Positions 23,518-37,558 of a DNA stretch of 64,000 nucleotides are shown piece after piece. Both the position numbers and the translations under genes were made by a program. The DNA comes from Auanema rhodensis. Its lineage: Eukaryota; Nematoda; Chromadorea; Rhabditida; Rhabditidae. The notes beneath the pieces were generated by a model. That model worked only from the letters and a program-made list of their open reading frames with translations. It searched no databases and was not told the origin of the DNA. The DNA is taken from assembly GCA_964057225.1 (NCBI GenBank), contig OZ059897.1:21080001-21144000 (forward strand). The letters run 5' to 3'. The stretch's first letter is position 1; each line of letters opens with the position of its first letter.

Positions 23518-26327
23518 AAAAATTAGTTATGATCGTTTGAAAAATGATGCATTAGTGTATGTTGAGTTTCCATGTACACTCAACATTGCTTCCAAAAACA
23601 TTTTGACAAAAATTTTTTCGAAAAATTTCAAAATAATTTAGCAAAAAGTAGATGTTTTTAGATTCCTTTTTTCAAAGCAAAGACGATGGACAATGTTATT
23701 CAACGAAAAAATTAATTCTTCAGGGTGAAAATCGAGGATATAAGTGTGAACTTATATCAGTTGATATCTCGGTGCATTTTTAAGCTAGCGCAAATCTGAT
23801 AACACAGATCGACGCAGCTTAAAAATCCGCATCGAATGCACTATACTACATTAAAAAACGCTTAATACAAAAATTAGTTATGATCGTTTGAAAAATGATG
23901 CATTAGTGTATGTTGAGTTTTCATGTACACTCAACATTGCTTCCAAAAACATTTTGACAAAAATTTTTTCGAAAAATTTCAAAATAATTTAGCAAAAAGT
24001 AGATGTTTTTAGATTCCTTTTTTCAAAGCAAAGACGATGGACAATGTTATTCAACGAAAAAATCATATCTTCAGGGTGAAAATCGAGGATATAAGTGTGA
24101 ACTTATATCAGTTGATATCTCGGTGCATTTTTAAGCTAGCGCAAATCTGATAACACAGATCGACGCAGCTTAAAAATCCGCATCGAATGCACTATACTAC
24201 ATTGAGAAACGCTTAATACAAAAATTAGTTATGATCGTTTGAAAAATGATGCATTAGTGTATGTTGAGTTTCCATGTACACTCAACATTGCTTCCAAAAA
24301 CATTTTGACAAAAATTTTTTTCGAAAAATTTCAAGATAATTTAGCAAAAAGTAGATGTTTTTAGATTCCTTTTTTCAAGGCAAAGACGATGGACAATGTT
24401 ATTTAACGAAAAAATTAATTCTTCAGGGTGAAAATCGAGGATATAAGTGTAAACTTATATCAGTTGATATCTCGGTGCATTTTTAAGCTAGCGCAAATCT
24501 GATAACACAGATCGACGCAGCTTAAAAATCCGCATCGAATGCACTATACTACATTGAGAAACGCTTAATACAAAAATTAGTTATGATCGTTTGAAAAATG
24601 ATGCATTAGTGTATGTTGAGTTTCCATGTACACTCAACATTGCTTCCAAAAACATTTTGACAAAAATTTTTTCGAAAAATTTCAAAATAATTTAGCAAAA
24701 AGTAGATGTTTTTAGATTCCTTTTTTCAAAGCAAAGACGATGGACAATGTTATTCAACGAAAAAATTAATTCTTCAGGGTGAAAATCGAGGATATAAGTG
24801 TGAACTTATATCAGTTGATATCTCGGTGCATTTTTAAGCTAGCGCAAATCTGATAACACAGATCGACGCAGCTTAAAAATCCGCATCGAATGCACTATAC
24901 TACATTAAAAAACGCTTAATACAAAAATTAGTTATGATCGTTTGAAAAATGATGCATTAGTGTATGTTGAGTTTTCATGTACACTCAACATTGCTTCCAA
25001 AAACATTTTGACAAAAATTTTTTCGAAAAATTTCAAAATAATTTAGCAAAAAGTAGATGTTTTTAGATTCCTTTTTTCAAAGCAAAGACGATGGACAATG
25101 TTATTCAACGAAAAAATCATATCTTCAGGGTGAAAATCGAGGATATAAGTGTGAACTTATATCAGTTGATATCTCGGTGCATTTTTAAGCTAGCGCAAAT
25201 CTGATAACACAGATCGACGCAGCTTAAAAATCCGCATCGAATGCACTATACTACATTAAGAAACGCTTAATACAAAAATTAGTTATGATCGTTTGAAAAA
25301 TGATGCATTAGTGTATGTTGAGTTTCCATGTACACTCAACATTGCTTCCAAAAACATTTTGACAAAAATTTTTTCGAAAAATTTCAAAATAATTTAGCAA
25401 AAAGTAGATGTTTTTAGATTCCTTTTTTCAAAGCAAAGACGATGGACAATGTTATTCAACGAAAAAATTAATTCTTCAGGGTGAAAATCGAGGATATAAG
25501 TGTGAACTTATATCAGTTGATATCTCGGTGCATTTTTAAGCTAGCGCAAATCTGATAACACAGATCGACGCAGCTTAAAAATCCGCATCGAATGCACTAT
25601 ACTACATTAAAAAACGCTTAATACAAAAATTAGTTATGATCGTTTGAAAAATGATGCATTAGTGTATGTTGAGTTTTCATGTACACTCAACATTGCTTCC
25701 AAAAACATTTTGACAAAAATTTTTTCGAAAAATTTCAAAATAATTTAGCAAAAAGTAGATGTTTTTAGATTCCTTTTTTCAAAGCAAAGACGATGGACAA
25801 TGTTATTCAACGAAAAAATCATATCTTCAGGGTGAAAATCGAGGATATAAGTGTGAACTTATATCAGTTGATATCTCGGTGCATTTTTAAGCTAGCGCAA
25901 ATCTGATAACACAGATCGACGCAGCTTAAAAATCCGCATCGAATGCACTATACTACATTGAGAAACGCTTAATACAAAAATTAGTTATGATCGTTTGAAA
26001 AATGATGCATTAGTGTATGTTGAGTTTCCATGTACACTCAACATTGCTTCCAAAAACATTTTGACAAAAATTTTTTTCGAAAAATTTCAAGATAATTTAG
26101 CAAAAAGTAGATGTTTTTAGATTCCTTTTTTCAAGGCAAAGACGATGGACAATGTTATTTAACGAAAAAATTAATTCTTCAGGGTGAAAATCGAGGATAT
26201 AAGTGTAAACTTATATCAGTTGATATCTCGGTGCATTTTTAAGCTAGCGCAAATCTGATAACACAGATCGACGCAGCTTAAAAATCCGCATCGAATGCAC
26301 TATACTACATTGAGAAACGCTTAATAC
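23518..26327. repeat. Q-R-S modules, monomers 68-75
   Basis: Order: Q (23518), R (23869), S (24220, 352 bp), Q (24572), R (24923), Q (25274), R (25625), S (25976, 352 bp). This equals Q-R-S, Q-R, Q-R-S, as if one S was lost or a Q-R pair gained. The R at 24923 has tail AAGAAACGCTTAATAC instead of GAGAAACG. Confidence 0.8.
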
Positions 26328-28783
26328 AAAAATTAGTTATGATCGTTTGAAAAATGATGCATTAGTGTATGTTGAGTTTCCATGTACACTCAACATTGCT
26401 TCCAAAAACATTTTGACAAAAATTTTTTCGAAAAATTTCAAAATAATTTAGCAAAAAGTAGATGTCTTTAGATTCCTTTTTTCAAGGCAAAGACGATGGA
26501 CAATGTTATTCAACGAAAAAATTAATTCTTCAGGGTGAAAATCGAGGATATAAGTGTAAACTTATATCAGTTGATATCTCGGTGCATTTTTAAGCTAGCG
26601 CAAATCTGATAACACAGATCGACGCAGCTTAAAAATCCGCATCGAATGCACTATACTACATTGAGAAACGCTTAATACAAAAATTAGTTATGATCGTTTG
26701 AAAAATGATGCATTAGTGTATGTTGAGTTTCCATGTACACTCAACATTGCTTCCAAAAACATTTTGACAAAAATTGTTTCGAAAAATTTCAAAATAATTT
26801 AGCAAAAAGTAGATGTTTTTAGATTCCTTTTTTCAAGGCAAAGACGATGGACAATGTTATTTAACGAAAAAATTAATTCTTCAGGGTGAAAATCGAGGAT
26901 ATAAGTGTAAACTTATATCAGTTGATATCTCGGTGCATTTTTAAGCTAGCGCAAATCTGATAACACAGATCGACGCAGCTTAAAAATCCGCATCGAATGC
27001 ACTATACTACATTGAGAAACGCTTAATACAAAAATTAGTTATGATCGTTTGAAAAATGATGCATTAGTGTATGTTGAGTTTCCATGTACACTCAACATTG
27101 CTTCCAAAAACATTTTGACAAAAATTTTTTCGAAAAATTTCAAGATAATTTAGCAAAAAGTAGATGTTTTTAGATTCCTTTTTTTAAGGCAAAGACGATG
27201 GACAATGTTATTTAACGAAAAAATTAATTCTTCAGGGTGAAAATCGAGGATATAAGTGTAAACTTATATCAGTTGATATCTCGGTGCATTTTTAAGCTAG
27301 CGCAAATCTGATAACACAGATCGACGCAGCTTAAAAATCCGCATCGAATGCACTATACTACATTGAGAAACGCTTAATACAAAAATTAGTTATGATCGTT
27401 TGAAAAATGATGCATTAGTGTATGTTGAGTTTCCATGTACACTCAACATTGCTTCCAAAAACATTTTGACAAAAATTTTTTCGAAAAATTTCAAAATAAT
27501 TTAGCAAAAAGTAGATGTCTTTAGATTCCTTTTTTCAAGGCAAAGACGATGGACAATGTTATTCAACGAAAAAATTAATTCTTCAGGGTGAAAATCGAGG
27601 ATATAAGTGTAAACTTATATCAGTTGATATCTCGGTGCATTTTTAAGCTAGCGCAAATCTGATAACACAGATCGACGCAGCTTAAAAATCCGCATCGAAT
27701 GCACTATACTACATTGAGAAAAGCTTAATACAAAAATTAGTTATGATCGTTTGAAAAATGATGCATTAGTGTATGTTGAGTTTCCATGTACACTCAACAT
27801 TGCTTCCAAAAACATTTTGACAAAAATTGTTTCGAAAAATTTCAAAATAATTTAGCAAAAAGTAGATGTTTTTAGATTCCTTTTTTCAAGGCAAAGACGA
27901 TGGACAATGTTATTTAACGAAAAAATTAATTCTTCAGGGTGAAAATCGAGGATATAAGTGTAAACTTATATCAGTTGATATCTCGGTGCATTTTTAAGCT
28001 AGCGCAAATCTGATAACACAGATCGACGCAGCTTAAAAATCCGCATCGAATGCACTATACTACATTGAGAAACGCTTAATACAAAAATTAGTTATGATCG
28101 TTTGAAAAATGATGCATTAGTGTATGTTGAGTTTCCATGTACACTCAACATTGCTTCCAAAAACATTTTGACAAAAATTTTTTCGAAAAATTTCAAAATA
28201 ATTTAGCAAAAAGTAGATGTCTTTAGATTCCTTTTTTCAAGGCAAAGACGATGGACAATGTTATTCAACGAAAAAATTAATTCTTCAGGGTGAAAATCGA
28301 GGATATAAGTGTAAACTTATATCAGTTGATATCTCGGTGCATTTTAAGCTAGCGCAAATCTGATAACACAGATCGACGCAGCTTAAAAATCCGCATCGAA
28401 TGCACTATACTACATTGAGAAACGCTTAATACAAAAATTAGTTATGATCGTTTGAAAAATGATGCATTAGTGTATGTTGAGTTTCCATGTACACTCAACA
28501 TTGCTTCCAAAAACATTTTGACAAAAATTGTTTCGAAAAATTTCAAAATAATTTAGCAAAAAGTAGATGTTTTTAGATTCCTTTTTTCAAGGCAAAGACG
28601 ATGGACAATGTTATTTAACGAAAAAATTGATTCTTCAGGGTGAAAATCGAGGATATAAGTGTAAACTTATATCAGTTGATATCTCGGTGCATTTTTAAGC
28701 TAGCGCAAATCTGATAACACAGATCGACGCAGCTTAAAAATCCGCATCGAATGCACTATACTACATTGAGAAACGCTTAATAC
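26328..28783. repeat. U / P-A alternation, monomers 76-82
   Basis: Order: U (26328), P-A (26679), S' (27030), U (27381, HindIII tail), P-A (27732), U (28083, 350 bp), P-A (28433, private TTGATTC). All carry A231, so this is the longest run of GTAA-loop copies in the window. U is marked by C139 (ATGTCTTTAG). Confidence 0.78.
28083..28432. repeat. 350-bp monomer with a one-base deletion
   Basis: The run GCATTTTTAAGC is shortened to GCATTTTAAGC at about 28339-28349. This is the only deletion I found among 182 complete copies. It removes one base from the left arm of dyad 3, leaving a bulge. Otherwise this is a U-type monomer. Confidence 0.85.
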
Positions 28784-30187
28784 AAAAATTAGTTATGATC
28801 GTTTGAAAAATGATGCATTAGTGTATGTTGAGTTTCCATGTACACTCAACATTGCTTCCAAAAACATTTTGACAAAAATTTTTTCGAAAAATTTCAAAAT
28901 AATTTAGCAAAAAGTAGATGTTTTTAGATTCCTTTTTTCAAAGCAAAGACGATGGACAATGTTATTCAACGAAAAAATTATATCTTCAGGGTGAAAATCG
29001 AGGATATAAGTGTGAACTTATATCAGTTGATATCTCGGTGCATTTTTAAGCTAGCGCAAATCTGATAACACAGATCGACGCAGCTTAAAAATCCGCATCG
29101 AATGCACTATACTACATTGAGAAACGCTTAATACAAAAATTAGTTATGATCGTTTGAAAAATGATGCATTAGTGTATGTTGAGTTTCCATGTACACTCAA
29201 CATTGCTTCCAAAAACATTTTGACAAAAATTTTTTCGAAAAATTTCAAGATAATTTAGCAAAAAGTAGATGTTTTTAGATTCCTTTTTTTAAGGCAAAGA
29301 CGATGGACAATGTTATTTAACGAAAAAATTAATTCTTCAGGGTGAAAATCGAGGATATAAGTGTAAACTTATATCAGTTGATATCTCGGTGCATTTTTAA
29401 GCTAGCGCAAATCTGATAACACAGATCGACGCAGCTTAAAAATCCGCATCGAATGCACTATACTACATTGAGAAACGCTTAATACAAAAATTAGTTATGA
29501 TCGTTTGAAAAATGATGCATTAGTGTATGTTGAGTTTCCATGTACACTCAACATTGCTTCCAAAAACATTTTGACAAAAATTTTTTCGAAAAATTTCAAA
29601 ATAATTTAGCAAAAAGTAGATGTTTTTAGATTCCTTTTTTCAAAGCAAAGACGATGGACAATGTTATTCAACGAAAAAATTATATCTTCAGGGTGAAAAT
29701 CGAGGATATAAGTGTGAACTTATATCAGTTGATATCTCGGTGCATTTTTAAGCTAGCGCAAATCTGATAACACAGATCGACGCAGCTTAAAAATCCGCAT
29801 CGAATGCACTATACTACATTGAGAAACGCTTAATACAAAAATTAGTTATGATCGTTTGAAAAATGATGCATTAGTGTATGTTGAGTTTCCATGTACACTC
29901 AACATTGCTTCCAAAAACATTTTGACAAAAATTTTTTCGAAAAATTTCAAGATAATTTAGCAAAAAGTAGATGTTTTTAGATTCCTTTTTTTAAGGCAAA
30001 GACGATGGACAATGTTATTTAACGAAAAAATTAATTCTTCAGGGTGAAAATCGAGGATATAAGTGTAAACTTATATCAGTTGATATCTCGGTGCATTTTT
30101 AAGCTAGCGCAAATCTGATAACACAGATCGACGCAGCTTAAAAATCCGCATCGAATGCACTATACTACATTGAGAAACGCTTAATAC
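28784..30187. repeat. R'-S' dimeric HOR, 702 bp x 2
   Basis: R' monomers (28784, 29486; A159 and TTATATC) alternate with S' monomers (29135, 29837; G115, T156 giving TTTTTAAGGC, T184, A231). The two dimers looked the same at every site I compared. S' lacks the extra T of S, and R' lacks T53 of R, so this pair is a sister lineage of the R-S pair. Confidence 0.83.
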
Positions 30188-31942
30188 AAAAATTAGTTAT
30201 GATCGTTTGAAAAATGATGCATTAGTGTATGTTGAGTTTCCATGTACACTCAACATTGCTTCCAAAAACATTTTGACAAAAATTTTTTCGAAAAATTTCA
30301 AAATAATTTAGCAAAAAGTAGATGTCTTTAGATTCCTTTTTTCAAGGCAAAGACGATGGACAATGTTATTCAACGAAAAAATTAATTCTTCAGGGTGAAA
30401 ATCGAGGATATAAGTGTAAACTTATATCAGTTGATATCTCGGTGCATTTTTAAGCTAGCGCAAATCTGATAACACAGATCGACGCAGCTTAAAAATCCGC
30501 ATCGAATGCACTATACTACATTGAGAAAAGCTTAATACAAAAATTAGTTATGATCGTTTGAAAAATGATGCATTAGTGTATGTTGAGTTTCCATGTACAC
30601 TCAACATTGCTTCCAAAAACATTTTGACAAAAATTGTTTCGAAAAATTTCAAAATAATTTAGCAAAAAGTAGATGTTTTTAGATTCCTTTTTTCAAGGCA
30701 AAGACGATGGACAATGTTATTTAACGAAAAAATTAATTCTTCAGGGTGAAAATCGAGGATATAAGTGTGAACTTATATCAGTTGATATCTCGGTGCATTT
30801 TTAAGCTAGCGTAAATCTGATAACACAAATCGACGCAGCTTAAAAATCCGCATCGAATGCACTATACTACATTGAGAAAAGCTTAATACAAAAATTAGTT
30901 ATGATCGTTTGAAAAATGATGCATTAGTGTATGTTGAGTTTCCATGTACACTCAACATTGCTTCCAAAAACATTTTGACAAAAATTGTTTCGAAAAATTT
31001 CAAAATAATTTAGCAAAAAGTAGATGTTTTTAGATTCCTTTTTTCAAGGCAAAGACGATGGACAATGTTATTTAACGAAAAAATTAATTCTTCAGGGTGA
31101 AAATCGAGGATATAAGTGTGAACTTATATCAGTTGATATCTCGGTGCATTTTTAAGCTAGCGCAAATCTGATAACACAGATCGACGCAGCTTAAAAATCC
31201 GCATCGAATGCACTATACTACATTGAGAAAAGCTTAATACAAAAATTAGTTATGATCGTTTGAAAAATGATGCATTAGTGTATGTTGAGTTTCCATGTAC
31301 ACTCAACATTGCTTCCAAAAACATTTTGACAAAAATTGTTTCGAAAAATTTCAAAATAATTTAGCAAAAAGTAGATGTTTTTAGATTCCTTTTTTCAAGG
31401 CAAAGACGATGGACAATGTTATTTAACGAAAAAATTAATTCTTCAGGGTGAAAATCGAGGATATAAGTGTGAACTTATATCAGTTGATATCTCGGTGCAT
31501 TTTTAAGCTAGCGCAAATCTGATAACACAGATCGACGCAGCTTAAAAATCCGCATCGAATGCACTATACTACATTAAAAAACGCTTAATACAAAAATTAG
31601 TTATGATCGTTTGAAAAATGATGCATTAGTGTATGTTGAGTTTCCATGTACACTCAACATTGCTTCCAAAAACATTTTGACAAAAATTTTTTCGAAAAAT
31701 TTCAAAATAATTTAGCAAAAAGTAGATGTTTTTAGATTCCTTTTTTCAAAGCAAAGACGATGGACAATGTTATTCAACGAAAAAATTAATTCTTCAGGGT
31801 GAAAATCGAGGATATAAGTGTGAACTTATATCAGTTGATATCTCGGTGCATTTTTAAGCTAGCGTAAATCTGATAACACAAATCGACGCAGCTTAAAAAT
31901 CCGCATCGAATGCACTATACTACATTAAGAAACGCTTGATAC
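30188..31942. repeat. U, P-TA, P, P, Q-TA (monomers 87-91)
   Basis: Starts: 30188, 30539, 30890, 31241, 31592. The order U, P-TA, P, Q-TA recurs at 48091-49494 and 32996-34399, apart from the extra P here. The last monomer has tail AAGAAACGCTTGATAC, a left-domain form, just before a W monomer. Confidence 0.75.
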
Positions 31943-33346
31943 AAAAATTAGTTATGATCGTTTGAAAAATGATGCATTAGTGTATGTTGAGTTTCCATGT
32001 ACACTCAACATTGCTTCCAAAAACATTTTGACAAAAATTTTTTCGAAAAATTTCAAAATAATTTAGCAAAAAGTAGATGTTTTTAGATTCCTTTTTTCAA
32101 GGCAAAGACGATGGACAATGTTATTCAACGAAAAAATTAATTCTTCAGGGTGAAAATCGAGGATATAAGAGTGAACTTATATCAGTTGATATCTCGGTGC
32201 ATTTTTAAGCTAGCGCAAATCTGATAACACAGATCGACGCAGCTTAAAAATCCGCATCGAATGCACTATACTACATTGAGAAACGCTTAATACAAAAATT
32301 AGTTATGATCGTTTGAAAAATGATGCATTAGTGTATGTTGAGTTTCCATGTACACTCAACATTGCTTCCAAAAACATTTTGACAAAAATTTTTTCGAAAA
32401 ATTTCAAAATAATTTAGCAAAAAGTAGATGTTTTTAGATTCCTTTTTTCAAGGCAAAGACGATGGACAATGTTATTCAACGAAAAAATTAATTCTTCAGG
32501 GTGAAAATCGAGGATATAAGTGTGAACTTATATCAGTTGATATCTCGGTGCATTTTTAAGCTAGCGTAAATCTGATAACACAAATCGACGCAGCTTAAAA
32601 ATCCGCATCGAATGCACTATACTACATTGAGAAAAGCTTAATACAAAAATTAGTTATGATCGTTTGAAAAATGATGCATTAGTGTATGTTGAGTTTCCAT
32701 GTACACTCAACATTGCTTCCAAAAACATTTTGACAAAAATTTTTTCGAAAAATTTCAAGATAATTTAGCAAAAAGTAGATGTTTTTAGATTCCTTTTTTT
32801 AAGGCAAAGACGATGGACAATGTTATTTAACGAAAAAATTAATTCTTCAGGGTGAAAATCGAGGATATAAGTGTAAACTTATATCAGTTGATATCTCGGT
32901 GCATTTTTAAGCTAGCGCAAATCTGATAACACAGATCGACGCAGCTTAAAAATCCGCATCGAATGCACTATACTACATTGAGAAACGCTTAATACAAAAA
33001 TTAGTTATGATCGTTTGAAAAATGATGCATTAGTGTATGTTGAGTTTCCATGTACACTCAACATTGCTTCCAAAAACATTTTGACAAAAATTTTTTCGAA
33101 AAATTTCAAAATAATTTAGCAAAAAGTAGATGTCTTTAGATTCCTTTTTTCAAGGCAAAGACGATGGACAATGTTATTCAACGAAAAAATTAATTCTTCA
33201 GGGTGAAAATCGAGGATATAAGTGTAAACTTATATCAGTTGATATCTCGGTGCATTTTTAAGCTAGCGCAAATCTGATAACACAGATCGACGCAGCTTAA
33301 AAATCCGCATCGAATGCACTATACTACATTGAGAAAAGCTTAATAC
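31943..33346. repeat. W, Q-like, S', U (monomers 92-95)
   Basis: Monomer 31943 has A228 like the left-domain W at 17551 but C313 and a GAGAAACG tail, so only its 5' part appears left-derived. Monomer 32294 is G159/C184 with T274+A290. S' at 32645 and U at 32996 follow as in the 26-30 kb region. Confidence 0.72.
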
Positions 33347-36300
33347 AAAAATTAGTTATGATCGTTTGAAAAATGATGCATTAGTGTATGTTGAGTTTCC
33401 ATGTACACTCAACATTGCTTCCAAAAACATTTTGACAAAAATTGTTTCGAAAAATTTCAAAATAATTTAGCAAAAAGTAGATGTTTTTAGATTCCTTTTT
33501 TCAAGGCAAAGACGATGGACAATGTTATTTAACGAAAAAATTAATTCTTCAGGGTGAAAATCGAGGATATAAGTGTGAACTTATATCAGTTGATATCTCG
33601 GTGCATTTTTAAGCTAGCGTAAATCTGATAACACAAATCGACGCAGCTTAAAAATCCGCATCGAATGCACTATACTACATTGAGAAAAGCTTAATACAAA
33701 AATTAGTTATGATCGTTTGAAAAATGATGCATTAGTGTATGTTGAGTTTCCATGTACACTCAACATTGCTTCCAAAAACATTTTGACAAAAATTGTTTCG
33801 AAAAATTTCAAAATAATTTAGCAAAAAGTAGATGTTTTTAGATTCCTTTTTTCAAGGCAAAGACGATGGACAATGTTATTTAACGAAAAAATTAATTCTT
33901 CAGGGTGAAAATCGAGGATATAAGTGTGAACTTATATCAGTTGATATCTCGGTGCATTTTTAAGCTAGCGCAAATCTGATAACACAGATCGACGCAGCTT
34001 AAAAATCCGCATCGAATGCACTATACTACATTAAAAAACGCTTAATACAAAAATTAGTTATGATCGTTTGAAAAATGATGCATTAGTGTATGTTGAGTTT
34101 CCATGTACACTCAACATTGCTTCCAAAAACATTTTGACAAAAATTTTTTCGAAAAATTTCAAAATAATTTAGCAAAAAGTAGATGTTTTTAGATTCCTTT
34201 TTTCAAAGCAAAGACGATGGACAATGTTATTCAACGAAAAAATTAATTCTTCAGGGTGAAAATCGAGGATATAAGTGTGAACTTATATCAGTTGATATCT
34301 CGGTGCATTTTTAAGCTAGCGTAAATCTGATAACACAAATCGACGCAGCTTAAAAATCCGGATCGAATGCACTATACTACATTAAGAAACGCTTGATACA
34401 AAAATTAGTTATGATCGTTTGAAAAATGATGCATTAGTGTATGTTGAGTTTCCATGTACACTCAACATTGCTTCCAAAAACATTTTGACAAAAATTTTTT
34501 CGAAAAATTTCAAAATAATTTAGCAAAAAGTAGATGTTTTTAGATTCCTTTTTTCAAGGCAAAGACGATGGACAATGTTATTCAACGAAAAAATTAATTC
34601 TTCAGGGTGAAAATCGAGGATATAAGAGTGAACTTATATCAGTTGATATCTCGGTGCATTTTTAAGCTAGCGCAAATCTGATAACACAGATCGACGCAGC
34701 TTAAAAATCCGGATCGATTGCACTATACTACATTAAGAAACGCTTGATACAAAAATTAGTTATGATCGTTTGAAAAATGATGCATTAGTGTATGTTGAGT
34801 TTCCATGTACACTCAACATTGCTTCCAAAAACATTTTGACAAAAATTTTTTCGAAAAATTTCAAAATAATTTAGCAAAAAGTAGATGTTTTTAGATTCCT
34901 TTTTTCAAGGCAAAGACGATGGACAATGTTATTCAACGAAAAAATTAATTCTTCAGGGTGAAAATCGAGGATATAAGTGTGAACTTATATCAGTTGATAT
35001 CTCGGTGCATTTTTAAGCTAGCGCAAATCTGATAACACAGATCGACGCAGCTTAAAAATCCGCATCGAATGCACTATACTACATTGAAGAACGCTTAATA
35101 CAAAAATTAGTTATGATCGTTTGAAAAATGATGCATTAGTGTATGTTGAGTTTCCATGTACACTCAACATTGCTTCCAAAAACATTTTGACAAAAATTGT
35201 TTCGAAAAATTTCGAAATAATTTAGCAAAAAGTAGATGTTTTTAGATTCCTTTTTTCAAGGCAAAGACGATGGACAATGTTATTTAACGAAAAAATTAAT
35301 TCTTCAGGGTGAAAATCGAGGATATAAGTGTGAACTTATATCAGTTGATATCTCGGTGCATTTTTAAGCTAGCGCAAATCTGATAACACAGATCGACGCA
35401 GCTTAAAAATCCGCATCGAATGCACTATACTACATTAAAAAACGCTTAATACAAAAATTAGTTATGATCGTTTGAAAAATGATGCATTAGTGTATGTTGA
35501 GTTTCCATGTACACTCAACATTGCTTCCAAAAACATTTTGACAAAAATTTTTTCGAAAAATTTCAAAATAATTTAGCAAAAAGTAGATGTTTTTAGATTC
35601 CTTTTTTCAAGGCAAAGACGATGGACAATGTTATTTAACGAAAAAATTAATTCTTCAGGGTGAAAATCGAGGATATAAGTGTGAACTTATATCAGTTGAT
35701 ATCTCGGTGCATTTTTAAGCTAGCGTAAATCTGATAACACAAATCGACGCAGCTTAAAAATCCGCATCGAATGCACTATACTACATTGAGAAAAGCTTAA
35801 TACAAAAATTAGTTATGATCGTTTGAAAAATGATGCATTAGTGTATGTTGAGTTTCCATGTACACTCAACATTGCTTCCAAAAACATTTTGACAAAAATT
35901 GTTTCGAAAAATTTCAAAATAATTTAGCAAAAAGTAGATGTTTTTAGATTTCTTTTTTCAAGGCAAAGACGATGGACAATGTTATTTAACGAAAAAATTA
36001 ATTCTTCAGGGTGAAAATCGAGGATATAAGTGTGAACTTATATCAGTTGATATCTCGGTGCATTTTTAAGCTAGCGCAAATCTGATAACACAGATCGACG
36101 CAGCTTAAAAATCCGCATCGAATGCACTATACTACATTAAAAAACGCTTAATACAAAAATTAGTTATGATCGTTTGAAAAATGATGCATTAGTGTATGTT
36201 GAGTTTCCATGTACACTCAACATTGCTTCCAAAAACATTTTGACAAAAATTTTTTCGAAAAATTTCAAAATAATTTAGCAAAAAGTAGATGTTTTTAGAT

Positions 36301-36505
36301 TCCTTTTTTCAAAGCAAAGACGATGGACAATGTTATTCAACGAAAAAATTAATTCTTCAGGGTGAAAATCGAGGATATAAGTGTGAACTTATATCAGTTG
36401 ATATCTCGGTGCATTTTTAAGCTAGCGTAAATCTGATAACACAAATCGACGCAGCTTAAAAATCCGCATCGAATGCACTATACTACATTAAAAAACGCTT
36501 AATAC
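33347..36505. repeat. Long duplication, copy 1 (monomers 96-104)
   Basis: Order: P-TA (33347), P (33698), Q-TA with G313 and AAGAAACGCTTGATAC tail (34049), W with GATCGATTGC (34400), C313/GAAGAACG (34751), P (35102), V (35453), P (35804), Q-TA (36155). The same nine occur in the same order 5967 bp later. Differences I noticed: TTCGAAATAA in 35102, GATTTCTTTT in 35804, and the end of the last monomer. Confidence 0.82.
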
Positions 36506-37558
36506 AAAAATTAGTTATGATCGTTTGAAAAATGATGCATTAGTGTATGTTGAGTTTCCATGTACACTCAACATTGCTTCCAAAAACATTTTGACAAAAA
36601 TTTTTTCGAAAAATTTCAAAATAATTTAGCAAAAAGTAGATGTTTTTAGATTCCTTTTTTCAAAGCAAAGACGATGGACAATGTTATTCAACGAAAAAAT
36701 TAATTCTTCAGGGTGAAAATCGAGGATATAAGTGTGAACTTATATCAGTTGATATCTCGGTGCATTTTTAAGCTAGCGTAAATCTGATAACACAAATCGA
36801 CGCAGCTTAAAAATCCGCATCGAATGCACTATACTACATTGAGAAAAGCTTAATACAAAAATTAGTTATGATCGTTTGAAAAATGATGCATTAGTGTATG
36901 TTGAGTTTCCATGTACACTCAACATTGCTTCCAAAAACATTTTGACAAAAATTGTTTCGAAAAATTTCAAAATAATTTAGCAAAAAGTAGATGTTTTTAG
37001 ATTCCTTTTTTCAAGGCAAAGACGATGGACAATGTTATTTAACGAAAAAATTAATTCTTCAGGGTGAAAATCGAGGATATAAGTGTAAACTTATATCAGT
37101 TGATATCTCGGTGCATTTTTAAGCTAGCGCAAATCTGATAACACAGATCGACGCAGCTTAAAAATCCGCATCGAATGCACTATACTACATTGAGAAACGC
37201 TTAATACAAAAATTAGTTATGATCGTTTGAAAAATGATGCATTAGTGTATGTTGAGTTTCCATGTACACTCAACATTGCTTCCAAAAACATTTTGACAAA
37301 AATTTTTTCGAAAAATTTCAAAATAATTTAGCAAAAAGTAGATGTTTTTAGATTCCTTTTTTCAAAGCAAAGACGATGGACAATGTTATTCAACGAAAAA
37401 ATTAATTCTTCAGGGTGAAAATCGAGGATATAAGTGTGAACTTATATCAGTTGATATCTCGGTGCATTTTTAAGCTAGCGCAAATCTGATAACACAGATC
37501 GACGCAGCTTAAAAATCCGCATCGAATGCACTATACTACATTAAAAAACGCTTAATAC
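36506..37558. repeat. Q-TA, P-A, Q (monomers 105-107)
   Basis: Starts: 36506, 36857, 37208. This is the same three-step order seen in the tandem trimer at 42473-44578, in rotated phase. Confidence 0.75.
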
